DNA from: Pelecanus crispus | Lineage: Eukaryota; Chordata; Aves; Pelecaniformes; Pelecanidae | Direction: 5' to 3' | Assembly (NCBI RefSeq): GCF_030463565.1 | Contig: NC_134644.1 | Location: forward strand, 131,375,388-131,439,387 | DNA length: 64,000 nt | Shown here: piece after piece, positions 1-13,390 of the stretch | How positions within the stretch are numbered: the first letter of the stretch is position 1 | How the letters are laid out: the number at the start of each line of letters is the position of its first letter | The notes under the pieces: model-generated | Databases searched by the model: none | Told to the model about the DNA's origin: nothing | Seen by the model: the letters and a program-made list of their open reading frames with translations, nothing else | Position numbers and translations under genes: made by a program

Positions 1-3000
1 CAAATTACGTAAAAGCATATTATAATTTTTACATCATTTAAGATATTACACTTTTAGAGCACCATTCCATGTACTACTTTAGTAAACAGAACATACTGTC
101 TACTGTGTTATTTTCTCCCACTTAATAAATTTACTTGTCTGGTTTAAGAAACTTGCTTAATCAGTTTGTTAAATATAATTAGTCAGATCAGAAATCTAGA
201 TATTCCCCCTTAGTTTTGTATTTCCCAATCATATTGGCTCTGGTTGTTTACCATTTACATAATTTTGATTTTGAATTTTGAAAATATTTATGAATTTGCA
301 TTTTGACATTTTAATGAAAATATTTAAGAAAGAAATGGTGTAGAACTTCATTTATTTCTTAAAGCTGTTAAATTTTTTAAAAAAATTTTACTTCTGAAAT
401 TTTTCTGCAATTAGAAATCAAGCAAATACTGCTATGGATAAACAGATGGGAGGCATGTTTTATGGGAAGCCTGAACAGAGTAACAGCTAGAAAAGTTTGG
501 GCAGGGAAGAAAGAATATTGTAAGACCACAATTGAGAGCTGCTACATTAGACAAGTTGTGCTAAGTTTGATGTTAGCTGAAGGTGTTCATCATTGCATAT
601 GATCTGCCTGCCTAGACTTTAGGCTTTGACCTTGTTAATCACTTAAGCGTTTGCCTCCCTTTAATTCTGACTTCAGGCAGGCCAGGCTACAAACATAAAG
701 CTACCAGGTATTTAAGTACTTTATTCCACTGGGTCTTTCTGTCAGATAATTTTATCATGTATTATAATAGAAGTTGAACTATTCAGATGGTAGGAACTCT
801 TATATCAATGCTGGGCATAGTTCTACCTGTTCTGGTCATTTACAGCTCTACATTTATTACCATGTTGGCCCAGAAGTTTGAATAGGATTAGTCTGTGGAT
901 AAAACCCCAGGTAACTGAAGCTGAAGCAGAGCAAGATGGACGTGATACTGGTGAACAGGAGATACTGAGAAGCTCTTGGCCATGATGCAATCTTCTTTGG
1001 ATGAAAGATACACATTCATAACCTACCCTTTACCTTTGTAGTTGAGGAATTCTCCTGTATTCCTTGCTGATTCCAGATTTTTTCTATCTTGGTGGACTGA
1101 GGCCTGAATGTTGGTCTGTCTGTAGGCACGTGATAAACTTAGACATCATTGCTTAGGAAAGTGGCCTGTAGTCCCTTGGAGACCTCCTCAGCAGCACCAT
1201 GTATTGTGAACATGCCAGCTTGCCTTCTGCTGGCTTTCCACAGAATTTTGAATCAGGTTATCTAAAATACACTTTATGGCCTAGACTTAGACTATCTTAA
1301 ATATAGATTAAAGCAATAACATCTGGATAAAAGAACTCCCTAGAAAAATATTGGAATTGTGCTGGAAATAACATTTTTTTAGACTCAGCTCAAATATGTG
1401 AATAGAACAGCTTCCACCTTTCTCACTTTCCATCTTCTGAAGACAAGGTTTCAGTAGAAAAGGCACAGTTTTTCACGAGAAGAAAGCTTGTTTTTCCAAT
1501 TCAGAATTTACTAACTATTTGTAGTATTGTATATAAAAGAAAAGCCTGTTTTAAAGCTTGTGATAAAGCAAGAGCCTGCATCATGCATAATTCTGCCTTC
1601 AGGAAGAGGAAAACAACATGGGACACAGGAAATGCAAAGTATTCATTACAATACTGGGGAATGTACATACAGTATTGTGACAAGTGCAGTTTCATACCTT
1701 TGATATAATGGACAAATATTGACATAACAATTACATTCTGGACTGAAGGAAATTTAAGGGATTTTGATCAGTCTTGACTACCTTACTCAAACACAGCAAA
1801 TTCCAGTTTTTGTACTAACTGGGTTAAAACTTAATGGAAAGTTTTTGTCTGTGTAATTTTTTTGCACCTAAAATGACTCTTAGTGTTGCACTCCTGTAGA
1901 AATCCCAGAACATTACCTTTACTTTATTACATCCTCCTCTTGATGAATGAGAAATGTAAAGAGTATTTCCAGCTTCACTTTTAGGTAGACATAAGGTTTT
2001 GCTTGAAGTAAGTCTTATCTACTAATAGACAAACTTTAAACAACCCAAAATATATTTTGTGGTTTAGGTTGTGACATTAAATTGTTGACCTCTCTACCAT
2101 GACAAAATTTAAAGAAATAAGACTGTGACCATTTCATAACAAGGGAGGGTGCCCATTAAGCCAGATGGCTTACCAGTGTTCAGATAAATCAGTCATCAGG
2201 TTTTTTTGAAGCAGCATGACACATAGGAGCTTAGATGATGCATACTCTTTGCTTTCCAATTAGTCTTTCCAAAACTAACAGAACCAGGATTTGAATGTTC
2301 ATTAGCCTTGTTGTGCGAGCTGCTCAGGCATCAGCTTTTAAAGGCTGGGACTGCAGTTATTTCAGTGAGAAATAAGAATCAAATTGTGGGAGTTGCCTGC
2401 ACACTGTTTAATAATGGCATCAAAATAACAACAAGGGTAGGGGGAAAATAATTAGCTAATTTATTTGAATTCAGACACAGCTTTTGTGGTCACAGGTTTG
2501 CTGCTGTTCTCAAACTGAGCTCTGTGGTCCTTAGTTTCCAACAGCTGTTATATAAACTCATCTCTCATGACAAAGCCTATCTTTGTCTTTCTTTTGCAGG
2601 GTTGAAGGTTGTGAGTGAGTGTGTGTCAGATATCTAATGCTTTTAATTGATGATTTTGTGTGCTAAAACCCCCAGGCAATAAAACAATAAAACTCAAAAC
2701 AAAAGCTGCTGCCATTTGTACCTTAGTTTACTTGCTGTGTGATTATGGATTACAAAGAATTTTAGAAAGGATTATTTGGACTCCTGGAAGTGGGCTGGTC
2801 ATTAAACAAATTTCTTTCTCTTATATGCCAATGTCCATGTTAAAAATCTTTGTGTTCAAATCCTCTGTCCAGTGTCAGCCTGTGGAAAGGCAACTCCAAC
2901 AGCCTGTCGATAGCAACTCCAGCGGCAATGGAGAGGAATACTCTCTCTTCCTCCCGTTCCTAAGGAAGCTCTTGGTCTTTGGCTGTTTCTGTGGCCCTGA

Positions 3001-3340
3001 CACCTTGACCCTCATCTGATACATTTGCACCAGAAAAGGACATATGAAAATGTGATTCCACTTCTGGACTGTTACCTGGACACAGATGAACAAGTGAATG
3101 CCTTAAAGCAGAGATCTCTGCTGTGCTGGTGTGATTACTTCAATTTTTTTTTCCCTCCCAGGTACTTTTTGCAATAAAATTGTACCAGTTGGCTTGCCAA
3201 GAACTTTTCTTTTCTGTAGCATAAGGGGGAAAAAGCCCTGGGAACAAAGTTTCCTCAGCTGTAGTAGATATTTTGTATGTGAAATGTATATTTCCAAATC
3301 TAAAGGTAGAAGGAAAAAAGTAAAAGAAAAAACAGTTCCC
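1..3340. other. Intergenic DNA, no gene recognised
   Basis: AT-rich sequence with no exon-like reading frame. The open frames near 2660-3019 and 2875-3093 overlap on opposite strands and match no family I recognise. No RNA gene or promoter could be supported. Confidence 0.6.
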
Positions 3341-3344
3341 AGTA

Positions 3345-3808
3345 CAAGAAAGACATGGATGTCCTGGATTGAGTCCAGCAAGGGGTCACTAAGATGATTA
3401 AGGGATTGGAGCATCAGCAAAGAGAGGCTGAGAGAGCTGGGGTTATTTAGCCTTGAGAAGAGAAAAGTCAGGGGGATGTTGTCAGTGCTTATAAATAGCT
3501 GATGGGAGGGGGGGTGAGGAAGACTGAGCCAGACTCTTCTCAGTGGTATCTAGTGAACTAAGAGGCAATGGCCACAAATTGAAATACAGGAAGTTCCACT
3601 GGAACATAAGAAAAAACTTTTTTAGTCTGAGGGTGGTGAAACACTGGTAAAGGTTGCTTAGAGATTGTGGTGTCCCATCCTTGGAAATGTTCCAAAGCCA
3701 TCTGGACAAGGTTCTAGGCAACCTGCTCTGGCTGACCCTGTCCTGAGCAGTGGCTTGGACTAGGCAATCTCCAGAGGCACTTTCCAGCATCAGCTGCTCT
3801 GTGATTCC
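3345..3808 (+). mobile_element. CR1 LINE fragment (3' part)
   Basis: The order of motifs follows the 3' portion of avian CR1 on the plus strand: a block like GAGTCCAGCAAGGGGTCACTAAGATGATTAAGGGATTGGAGCATC (described, not a consensus), the GCCTTGAGAAGAGAA block near 3450, the 'ACTGGAACATAAG' and 'GGTTGCTTAGAGATTGTGGTG' region near 3600-3680, and a tail ending in CTGCTCTGTGATTCC. It is diverged and 5'-truncated, as most CR1 copies are. Frames across it are broken, so it is not an active element. Confidence 0.88.
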
Positions 3809-5644
3809 AAGCCAAACACCTTACAAACTATGTCTTAACAGTCTGTTTATAGTGATCTGAAGTGACACTAATATCTGCTTGTTCATATGTCTCAAGAGGC
3901 GCTTGTAACAAATAAATTAATGTTTGACAGACAGACAATTTAGTCTGGATATTAAAGGACTAACTGGCACTTGCTTTCTTTATTGTAAAAGAGGACAATA
4001 TTCTTTATTCCATATGTATAATTCGGTGCTTTTGACTGTATCCTCTAACCTCATTTTTCATCTATTTTGGAGTAACGAAAGACTGTAACTGCCTTTAAAT
4101 TGCAAGAGCTTGCACAGCATTCATCATAGTTGAGAAAGGTGTCTGCACAAGGACCTTCAGTGCTAGAGAACTGGAATATTTCCAGAAGCTTGTGGGATCT
4201 GTATTTGTGCTATGATGTTCACATGTAGAATCATAAATAAATTTGCAGCTTTACAATATGAGTTTCTAAAGTCATCATCTGAAGTTTAACTATCAACTTA
4301 ATCTGAACACATGCAAAAAGTGTATTTTTCTTCCTTTTTTGCCTGGCTCAAAAGCCACTATGCTCATTCATATGAAATCAGTAAATAGTTGCTTGCATTT
4401 ATATGTAGTTAAAGAATAATGCTACCAATCACTTCTGAAAATTGAGCTGCAGTTCTAGGTTTGTATCACACAAGCATTAATTCTCTTGAAGCTAACATTC
4501 CTTTACAGATCGAGTCAGACTGAAAACCATATGAAAAATGTTGAAGTCGGCAAGTGATACACTGGGAAGTGATTTATCTCAGCTGGGAGGGAGCTAATCT
4601 TTTTCCAGTTTTTGTCTGGAAATTGATGGGTTTGTTTCATAGATAAGACTCCGGCATGAAAGGCAAACTGAAATGAAGCGCTGCAAAAGGCTTATGGGTG
4701 GGGACAATATTAGTCAGTATTAGCACAGGAGCAAATTTTGTCATCAGTTATAAATATCTTATTTGATGACGTTAAGTGATATGAATAATTTTATATGACA
4801 TTTCAAAATTGCCCATTTACAGGTGTTCTGTCAGTCTGATATTAAAAATATGAGCAAATATAGAATCATAAATGACTGTGAAATAAGACTTATCAGCTTT
4901 ATGTGTTTTGAGGTGTGTCTTTGCCAGAGGTGGGGGCTGAGATAGAAAATATGCCTGAGCATCGCACAAGCTGGAAAATTTTGCAATAGAATGTATCCCA
5001 GAAATATTACAAACTTTATGCTTTAACAAGTCAGTCTCATTCTTAGAGGTTAACAGAGAGCTCTTGGAAGCACTAGGCCAAATTCAGTGTTTGTATAACT
5101 GAGTTTACTCAAATATCTCCTTTTTATAAAGAAAGAGCAGAAGATTGGAGGAGAAACCAAAAGGGCTTCTTTTCCTTATACAGATTTTGCATCAGCATTT
5201 CTTTTTGCTGAAATGAATTCACTTTTGCTTTTCCTCCCTAGAATGGACAGCGTTGCTCCCTCATGTCACAGATCTCTTAGGTGTCTGTTCTGTCCCTATC
5301 AGGCAGTTTGTTTTGATATAACCTTTTCTTTTGCAAATAATTAGTTATGCTATAGGACTTTCTACTTCAGGATATAAGAACGAGACAAAAGCCCAGTAAA
5401 TACAATGCTACTACTTCATCATAAACTTTGGTACAAAGATTTTTTCTCTGTATTTGTCCATTCACCTCACACTAGGATTCTGATCTGAGTAGAATTTATT
5501 GTTCTTACTGCACATGTTCTCAAAGCAAATGTAGTGGCTAAATTTGATTCTTATATGGGTACATATTTGTTATGCAGTGACTTCATGTGAACTTAAACTC
5601 AATTTTCTTTAAATAGAAAAAGTTACCTTTTTAAATTGAAATGT
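3809..5644. other. Intergenic DNA, nothing recognised
   Basis: Unique-looking AT-rich sequence between the CR1 fragment and the first solo LTR. No exon, RNA gene or repeat was recognised. Confidence 0.5.
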
Positions 5645-5649
5645 ATTGG

Positions 5650-6220
5650 TGTCGTGGTTTAGCCCCAGCCAGCAACTCAGCACCACGCAGCCGCTCGCTC
5701 ACTCCCCCTACCCCGATGGGATGGGGGAGAGAATTGGAGGAGTAAGAGTGACAAACACTCCTGGGTTGAGATAAGAACAGCTTAATAATTGAAATAAAGT
5801 AAAATAGTAATGATAATAATAACAATATAATAATGATGATAATAATAATGATATACAAAGCAAGTGATGCACAATGCAATTGCTCACCACCCGCCGACCG
5901 ATACCCAGACAGTTCCCGAGCAGCGATCGCTGCTCCCCGGCCACCCCCCGCCCCAGTTTCTATACTGAGCATGATGTCATATGGTATTGAATAGCCCTTT
6001 GGCCAATTTAGATCAACTATTCTGGCTGTGCCCGCTCCCAGTTTCTTGTGTACCTGGCAGAGCATGGGAAGCTGAAAAGTCCTTGACTAGCATAAGCAGT
6101 ACTCAGCAACAACTAAAATATCAGTGTGTTACCAACATTCTTCTCCTCCTAAATCCAAAACACAGCACTATGCCTGCTACTAGGAAGAAAATTAACTCTA
6201 TCCCAGCCGAAACCAGGACA
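5650..6220 (-). mobile_element. Solo LTR of an avian endogenous retrovirus (ERVL-like)
   Basis: A 571-bp element that starts TG and ends CA (TGTCGTGGTTTAGCC ... AACCAGGACA on the plus strand) and is flanked by a perfect 5-bp target duplication, ATTGG, at 5645-5649 and 6221-6225. A 5-bp duplication fits ERVL-type integration. No gag, pol or env sequence lies beside it, so it is a solo LTR left after recombination between the two ends of a provirus. A TATA-like element on the minus strand in its sister copy at 12.67 kb suggests that the transcriptional sense is minus. An ATA/ATAATG simple-repeat stretch lies at about 5805-5860. Open frames across it are chance frames. Confidence 0.9.
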
Positions 6221-6225
6221 ATTGG

Positions 6226-7500
6226 CTAATTACTGACATTGTTGTGAAAAGGAAAATATTGAAGCAGTGGTTTGACATGTACTTTGCTTGCATAAAAGAG
6301 ACACTACTGTTTGCCAGCATAAAAATATTAATCTATCTTTCAGCAATGTGCAGTAAACATTTTGCAGAAGTACTTTTAATACTGAGTAATGTTTGTTGGC
6401 TTTCTTTTGAGCGTATCTGTTACTATAGGTATGTACTTTTGAAGTCATGTTTTAGTTTTTCATTCATCAGCAGTATTGAATTCCTTGTAGACATTAATTG
6501 AATGGCATGGTTATAATATAACAGAAAGATCCACTTGATCTTGTGCTGGCGCAATTTGTTACAAGTTCCCGGACATTAGGAGAGTAACACCAACCTCTGT
6601 TGGCTGGCATGTGGCAGTCTCCCAGTTACTCAACATTTATATTCTAGTGTTAGATATTATGAAAAACAGCACTGACTTTATAAGATGTGATCATAATGCT
6701 GATTGTCCTGTTAAATTCTAAACATGGCCTTTTCCCATCATGCAAGCATTTTTGAGATTTTGGGGTTTTTTTTCTCATTTTCAGTGAAGCCAGACTTAAA
6801 ATCTCAAAAGAGGGGAAAAAAGGAAATTGGGAACCAACCAAGAAGACAAAGCTCTGATCAATATTTGAAATAGTTCATTTAAATTATTTGATATGTTATT
6901 TTGATTGTGATCTTTTCTTATTTTACCATTTTAAACATATGGTAAGTTTCTAAAAGAAAAGTGTCTTCAAACCACGGAACTGAAATTTCATTTAGAAAAT
7001 ACCAGAATAAGATATTTGACAGCTTGATTTATTTTTTTGAGCATTCAAGTCCTGAAATGCTCTGAACAGTGCATTTCATCTGAATGCTTTCACTTTAGCC
7101 AAGTTTGAGCTCCAGTTATGTGGCCTGAGGTTATAAACCCTTGGTCACACTATTAGCTTCATTTACTTGAATGGGATTACTTGGTCGAAGGACGCAGTTT
7201 GTGTCAGTGTGCGGACCAGTTGTCTGAAATCCACCACTCTCAAGGAAAATGTTGCTATGACTAAAGACTTACTATTATGAGACTGATGATTTTAGCTCTG
7301 AATCCTTTGAAGATAACTAAGGCAAAAAGTATTTTCAGCCTCATTTGTCTCTTATCTACATCTGCTGCTACCAGGCATTGTGTTTAAAAAAGGAATATTT
7401 ATGAGGCAGTAATTCTTGTGAAATACCTTGATTTTCAGCTAGATGAATTGCACAAGCGAGGAGCTGCAAATTCTGAATTCAGGGATTGTGTTTCTCCTGG
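6226..7500. other. Intergenic DNA, nothing recognised
   Basis: AT-rich sequence between two LTR-derived blocks. No supported gene or RNA. Confidence 0.5.
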
Positions 7501-7504
7501 AAAG

Positions 7505-8395
7505 CTACAATGGATTAGCCTCAGCTAAGGGCCAAACGCCCACCCAGCTGCTCGCCCACTCCCCTCCTCAGGGGGCAGGGGGAGAAAATAGGATGAGAAA
7601 GCTCGTGGGTTGAGATAAAGTCAGAGAAATTGCATACCAATGACTGTTCTGGGTAAAACAGTCCTGACTTGGGGAAAATGAATTTAATTTATTGCCAATG
7701 AAAATAGATTCAGGTAGCTAGAAAAAAGACAAACAGTAAAACAATACCTTTCCTCTCCCTCTTCCAGGCTCAACTTCACTCCTTCACTCCAGACCCTTCC
7801 ACCCACCCCATGCAGTGCAGCAAGGGATGGGGGGGTACAGTCAGCCCATAACAGATCCGCTCAGCCTCTCCTTCTATCTGATACTTTTCCTCTGCTCCCC
7901 AGAGTGGGGAGCTGTAGTCTTCCACTGTAGAGTTGTGGGGGGGAGCTGTAGAGCTTCCACAAGCTGTAGTCCTACAGGAAAAAAACCTGCTCCAGCGTGA
8001 GGTCTCCCCAGGACACAGTTCAATCTCTGCTCCAGTGTGGGCTCTTCCAGGGGCTGCAGGGGAGTCTGTTCCAGTGGCTGGAGCACCTCATCCCCTCCTT
8101 CTTCTCTGTCTCCTTGGTGCGCATACTGCTATTTCTCACTTTTTTTTTTTTTTTTTTTTTTCTCCTTCTTCCCCTACCTGTCCAGCATCTTTGCCCTTTC
8201 TTAAATATGTTATCACAGATGTGCCACACGTGGCTGATGGGCTCAGCTGTGTCCTGTGGTGAGTCTGTTGGAGCCAGCTGGAATCAGCTGTGCCCTACAT
8301 GGGGCAGCCTGAGCCTCCTCTCACTCCTCTTTGATTCCCCCCTGCTACCAAATCTTCACACAGATACCCAATGGATGAGCTTGTCTGACTGCAAC
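7505..8395. mobile_element. Decayed LTR-like repeat block
   Basis: The block has features of another avian retroviral LTR family: a start with GCCTCAGCTAAGG and CCCACCCAGCTGCTCGCCCA, a middle with repeated phrases such as TCCAGTGTGGGCTCTTCCAG and GGCTGGAGCACCTCATCC, a TTCTTAAATATGTTATCACAG segment near 8198, and an end with GCTACCAAATCTTCACACAG and CCCAATGGATGA. It is much more diverged than the two ERVL-like LTRs, with unclear ends and no target duplication that I could find, so the boundaries are approximate. It contains a 22-T run at 8140-8161. Family assignment rests on recall, not a search. Confidence 0.6.
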
Positions 8396-8540
8396 CCTGA
8401 CAATCGTGCTTTTAAAAAGAAATCAGGGAATATACCTTTGCTGTATGCCATAAAAGATAGCGTAGTCTAAGACTGTTGTGGAAGTAACCAATCTTTGAAC
8501 TTGAGAGCATATAAAAGCGCTTCTATTATCTAAAACAATT

Positions 8541-8563
8541 TAATTAATTAATTAATTAATTAT
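8541..8563. repeat. (AATT)n microsatellite
   Basis: About five to six copies of a TTAA/AATT unit. Simple-sequence repeat in intergenic DNA. Confidence 0.85.
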
Positions 8564-9032
8564 TCTGAGTGTATATATATAAATTTGGTCCCTTTGAAAG
8601 AATAGCTTTTATTATTAACTATTAAACATGCTGACAGCAGAAGATCAATTATGAGTCATCATTATCCCTTCCATGATCCCATTCTCCAACTTTGAGATTT
8701 ACACTTTTGCTCTCACTTAAAGTGATCACCAAAACATTTATATCACGATATGTCTTACATATTTGCGTAGTGTATGTAATGTGATTGACAGCACGTGCAA
8801 TACAGAATGAAACTGAATTACTGAACATAGATAAAATATAAATCAAAATTAATCAGTTCAACAAAGCTCTGATGCATTTAAAATTAAGAAAATGCACAAC
8901 TGCACTTGGGAAGGGTAAATAATAGTGGTAAAATTTCAAACAGAAAGATATAAACTAACAGCCAGAGGACACTGATAAAAGAGAAGACTAGGAAAGTTTT
9001 AAAATTAAACTGTGACTCTATTTGAAAAAGGC

Positions 9033-9061
9033 GGGGGGGGGGGGGGGGGGGGGGCGGGGGG
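9033..9061. repeat. Poly-G tract (22 G, C, 6 G)
   Basis: An uninterrupted run of 22 guanines is followed by one C and six more G, inside AT-rich DNA. Such a tract can form a G-quadruplex, and its exact length is likely to be uncertain in any assembly. Confidence 0.95.
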
Positions 9062-12000
9062 AGAGAATCTCCTTTTTTTTTCTTCCAAAGATATATTCAA
9101 AATTTCTCACTTGATCTTCAAGGTTTATAAATATTGATCCAAAAATAGGCTGACCTTGCAGACCCTTAATTTTCAGAAAACATACACTAAGTAAGAGGAA
9201 TAAACCCTGGGATCTGGATAGCATACAAATATACTATCACTGCAAGTATTTCTGACTACTGCATGTAGCAGGCAGATCTATATTTGTGCAGATGTTTATG
9301 CTAAACCTATGTGTAATTGTTCTTCTGGGTAAGGAAGGACTTATGCACATACTTAATTTATTTGCTGAATTGATAGTGTACTTAATGGCATCTTCATTTC
9401 CTTAATGTAAGTTTCCAGGTGTTGCAATCTGATCTAAATTTAGTAATTGCTAGGATATTCAGCACAAATGACTGTACGTCTATCTCTCGGTGAATAAACT
9501 TCCATCTTTCAATGGATATGCTACTTCTCTCTCTCTCTTGATACATATGTGTATATATTTATTAAAAAATTTCAAATCTATGAAGTAAAATAAACTTAAA
9601 TGGTTTATGATAGAGCAGATTGTGAGAATGCGAGAGACTGACTGTGAGTTACTTTAAAACCAATATACAGGTAATGTTTAGAAAGGCAACAAAGAGAAAC
9701 TTCAGATGACTGTAAGAAGGACTTTGTAGCTGAGCTGCATTCACAACAACTTGGTCTCCCAGAGAAAGCGAGGAATCCATCATGAGGTTCACCTGAAAAC
9801 AGTCTAAACAAAATTATCTGTATTCTGCTGTAAGCAATAATCATGATGGGACTAAAATGTGTATCATTCTCAGGAATAATGCTTTTCACTTCTAACTTGC
9901 AGAAATATACTTCCTGTTGTACTTTTTTTATGCCAGGATGTGAGCGCGTGTGTGCATGTGTGTGTGTGCACATGTGTGGAGGGGGCTTGGGTACCGTTCT
10001 TGTTTAGCATATTTTTTGTCAAAGTGGTAGAAATGGTTCTCACAAATGAAAAACAGCCTATTTTGAATGTACTCCTTTTGTAGAGTACAAACATGTTGCT
10101 ATTAATTAGTACTCCCTCATCTTATCTTTTTGCCTCTGCAGCTATTTTAGGTTATGTCTTGATAGGGGGCTTTTTTCCCAGTTGTAAACAACTTTGTTGT
10201 TATTTATTGCAGTATAAACAAATCCAGGTATGTTAGAAATTATCTCTCAATTTAAATTTTTACTTTGAGAATTTAAGGAATATCAATGGCCATAAAAAGA
10301 AATAAATATCTAAATGGAAATTTGGTTTTTAGCCCTGAAATGGGGCCACACAAAAATTACTTTTCACTCCCATTCCCTACAGTGTTTCTGAACGGAGATA
10401 AAAGTTAAGGATTAGTATCCAGAAAACATTCTGAACAAAGCCTGTTACATTTTCTTTTTCTCTGTAGTTCAAAAAGGCAAAAGAGTAACTCAGTTCAGTT
10501 TAGGGTTATATATCTTACAAAAATGATGCAAAGACTACAATCTCCTCTGATATCATCATAAGTGGATGTACAACATGGCATAACACATACTGTGTTTTCC
10601 AAGGAGCAAGCCTAATTCCCAAAAGCAAAAATAAACTTAAAATAGCATTAAACCAATAAGACAGCCTAATTGCTTAGAGACAGTTTGCATGACCAGATTA
10701 TAGTATGTCAGTTCTTTTTAGATCAGTCTCTTCTAAGTAAACAGACATCCTTCAGCATCTGAGTATTTCCCTGTGGCAGTCTGCTAAGAAAAACACGAGA
10801 GCAGATCTATCCAACATCACTCTTTCTGCCTGCTGTTCCCCGTGATTTATTTGAAGACCCAAGGATTGCTTATCTGCTGAGATAGAGCAGCAGAGCCCGT
10901 GCGCCTGCCCGCTTGCTCCGTGCAGTGGGTCTATTGTTCTGTCACAGCCTCTGAGAGATTGCCATGGGTTGACCTTGGCTGGTGACCTTATCAGAGGTGA
11001 TTTTGCAAATACTGGTTTATTTCAGTAGCATTCAAGTAACTTTTTGCAAATTGCTTTTTTTCTTAACACATTCAAAGTGAAAGCCATGAGGATCATGATT
11101 CCAAGTAGAGGTTGCTCTGGAGGGGTTTGGTATTTCTGCGTTATTTTTTCATTCTCTAAAGCCTTGCACTGTCTTACACATCTCTGAAGACAGAGATGGC
11201 TGTGCCTGCAAAAAGAGGGATTCGACTGCTGCTCTTCGGAAGAAAAGTGTAGCCACATAAATGTGCCTTTAGAGTCTTATGAAAGCATGCCCAGTGTGAT
11301 TATAAAGCGTACCTTCTTTGTCAGTATAATACAAACCTGTTTGTCACCATTGTCACAGGATTCCAAGGTGGTGTCCTGAATATATCTCTCCAATTTAGCA
11401 TCCCTTTAGACAATGTTAGATATATAAGAATACTACTTTCCTTCATTATGGTCTGAAAATCTGAGCATTTTTCCTTAATTAGTGTTTGAAATTGTCAAAA
11501 AGAAGGTTAGAGACAATAACATAAAAATTAACTCATTAAAACCTGTCATTGTTTTAGTTAGAAACTCAGCTGAAAATAGATATTGTTCAATATTCAGTAC
11601 AGTGAAGATGAGAGCATGAATGCATTTCACAGAACAGCACAATCTAATGCAGCTGAATCCTGAAGGGGAGTGGAGCATCTGAGCATACCTCCTTTCCAGA
11701 TGCAGGCACATTCCCCAGGCACTTTACAGCAAGTATGAGCTAGATGCTTGGTACAGGCATTGCTGATATAGCGTGACAGTCCTCCTCACCTGGGAAGTAA
11801 AGCAGAAAGAGTCGAAATATATTTGGGTAAAATTCCAGGTCTGCTCATGCTCTTCTAGGCAAGAGGAAAGAGGAGCATGGGTAGTTGGCTGCAGAGCTGA
11901 AGTGAGATGAATAGAATGTGCAAAAGCAGAAAGAGAGCATATATATTTTCAAAATCTGCAATAAGTAAAAGTACAAATTTAAACATTTCAATATTATGGA

Positions 12001-12426
12001 AAACAATTTTTCAGTTAGTTCAAAATTAGTTGTAGGGTTTTTTTTTATTTTCTGTTTATGAATTTTCTGAGATTTTGACTCCGTGACAAAATTTATGAAG
12101 GGAAAATTTCAAAAACTAACAGTTGATGGGACAGAAAAGGAGTTCTTTGTCTCAAGTGAAGGATAATAGTAGTAAGAGGGAGGAAGCTTGAAAATGCATC
12201 AACTTTCTGCTGTAATGGAGCAGCAGAAGCAGAAACATTATAAAAATGTGTTGACAGCCAGGCCTTTCCATGACACTGACCTCTCCTTAGTTTTTAACGG
12301 TAGGTGATATGTTGTTAACTCATCTGCTCTTTCTTGGCTTTGTGATGTTATTTCACTGGAGAATGACCACAAGAGTCACTCTGGGGATCAGTCTGATCAA
12401 GTGGGGAAATGAACAGATACTTTCCA
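9062..12426. other. Intergenic DNA with a short TG repeat
   Basis: No exon or RNA gene recognised. A short TG/GC-interrupted dinucleotide stretch lies at 9949-9978. The remaining sequence looks unique. Confidence 0.5.
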
Positions 12427-12520
12427 TTACAAATTATATGGTAAATTTTGGTAATTTAATTATAACTTGATTAAAAATTAGTAACATCAATACAAAAATA
12501 TTTTTATTAAATAAAAAATA
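12427..12520 (+). repeat. Direct repeat, left copy (AT-rich)
   Basis: The stretch from 12446 to about 12520 (beginning TTTTGGTAATTTAATTATAA) recurs almost unchanged at 13410-13484, in the same orientation and 964 bp away. Weaker similarity begins at about 12427 (TTACAAAT). The second solo LTR sits between the two copies. Confidence 0.8.
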
Positions 12521-12670
12521 CTGGATTGTATCTGTGTCAAGCAGAAAGTAAATGATTTGACTAAAGGAACTTAAGAGAGAGAAAAAAATATTAGCGGGTC
12601 ACTTATTCTATAGCTTTGCCAACGTATGCTTTCGTTTATACAAAAAAAAAAAAAAAATTTAGTACTTTAT

Positions 12671-13243
12671 TGTCATGGTTTAGCCACAGCCAGCAACTCA
12701 GCACCACGCAGCCGCTCGCTCACTCCCCCTGCCCTGGTGGGATGGGGGAGAGAATTGGAGGAGTGAGAGTGAGAAACACTCCTGGGTTGAGATAAGAACA
12801 GTTTAATAATTGAAATAAAGTAAAATAGTAATGATAATAATAACAATATAATAATGATGATAATAATAATAATATACAAAGCAAGTGATGCACAATGCAA
12901 TTGCTCACCACCCGCCAACCGATACCCAGACAGTTCCTGAGCAGCGATCGCTGCTCCCCGGCCAACCCCCCCCAGTTTATATACTGAGCATGACGTCATA
13001 TGGTATGGAATAGCCCTTTGGCCAGTTTGGATCAACTACCCTGGCTGTGTCCCCTCCCAGTTTCTTGTGCGCCTGGCAGAGCATGGGAAGCTGAAAAGTC
13101 CTTGACTAGCATAAGCAGTACTTAGCAACAACTAAAACATCAGTGTGTTACCAACATTCTTCTCCTCCTAAATCCAAAACACAGCACTATGCCTGCTACT
13201 AGGAAGAAAATTAACTCTATTCCAGCTGAAACCAGCTGAAACA
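12671..13243 (-). mobile_element. Solo LTR of an avian endogenous retrovirus (ERVL-like), second copy
   Basis: A 573-bp element closely matching the LTR at 5650-6220 along its whole length, in the same orientation. It is flanked by a different perfect 5-bp target duplication, TTTAT, at 12666-12670 and 13244-13248, so it is an independent insertion and not a segmental copy. On the minus strand it reads TATATAAAC near 12975-12983, a TATA-box candidate that supports a minus transcriptional sense. A poly-A run lies just upstream, at about 12641-12657. No internal retroviral genes are present. Confidence 0.9.
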
Positions 13244-13390
13244 TTTATCTACTCTCATTTCAGTGCCTTGCATAATGAAACTTTCAAGTACTCTTCTAAT
13301 TTTTTGTTACTGATAGAACTGCTTGAAGACGGCAGCAATCCTTTTCCCCATTCTGTCTGTGGTCATGTATTTAACTCACAGACTTCCTAC

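Noticed and set aside
2660..3019. 119-residue plus-strand open frame
   Set aside because: It matches no known family, overlaps an equally plausible antisense frame, and lacks exon or promoter context.
5631..6065. 144-residue minus-strand open frame
   Set aside because: It lies entirely within the solo LTR and contains the ATA-repeat translated as poly-Ile. Not a gene.
7815..8470. Several overlapping open frames on both strands
   Set aside because: They fall in the decayed LTR-like block and include the poly-T run as poly-Phe. No coding similarity.
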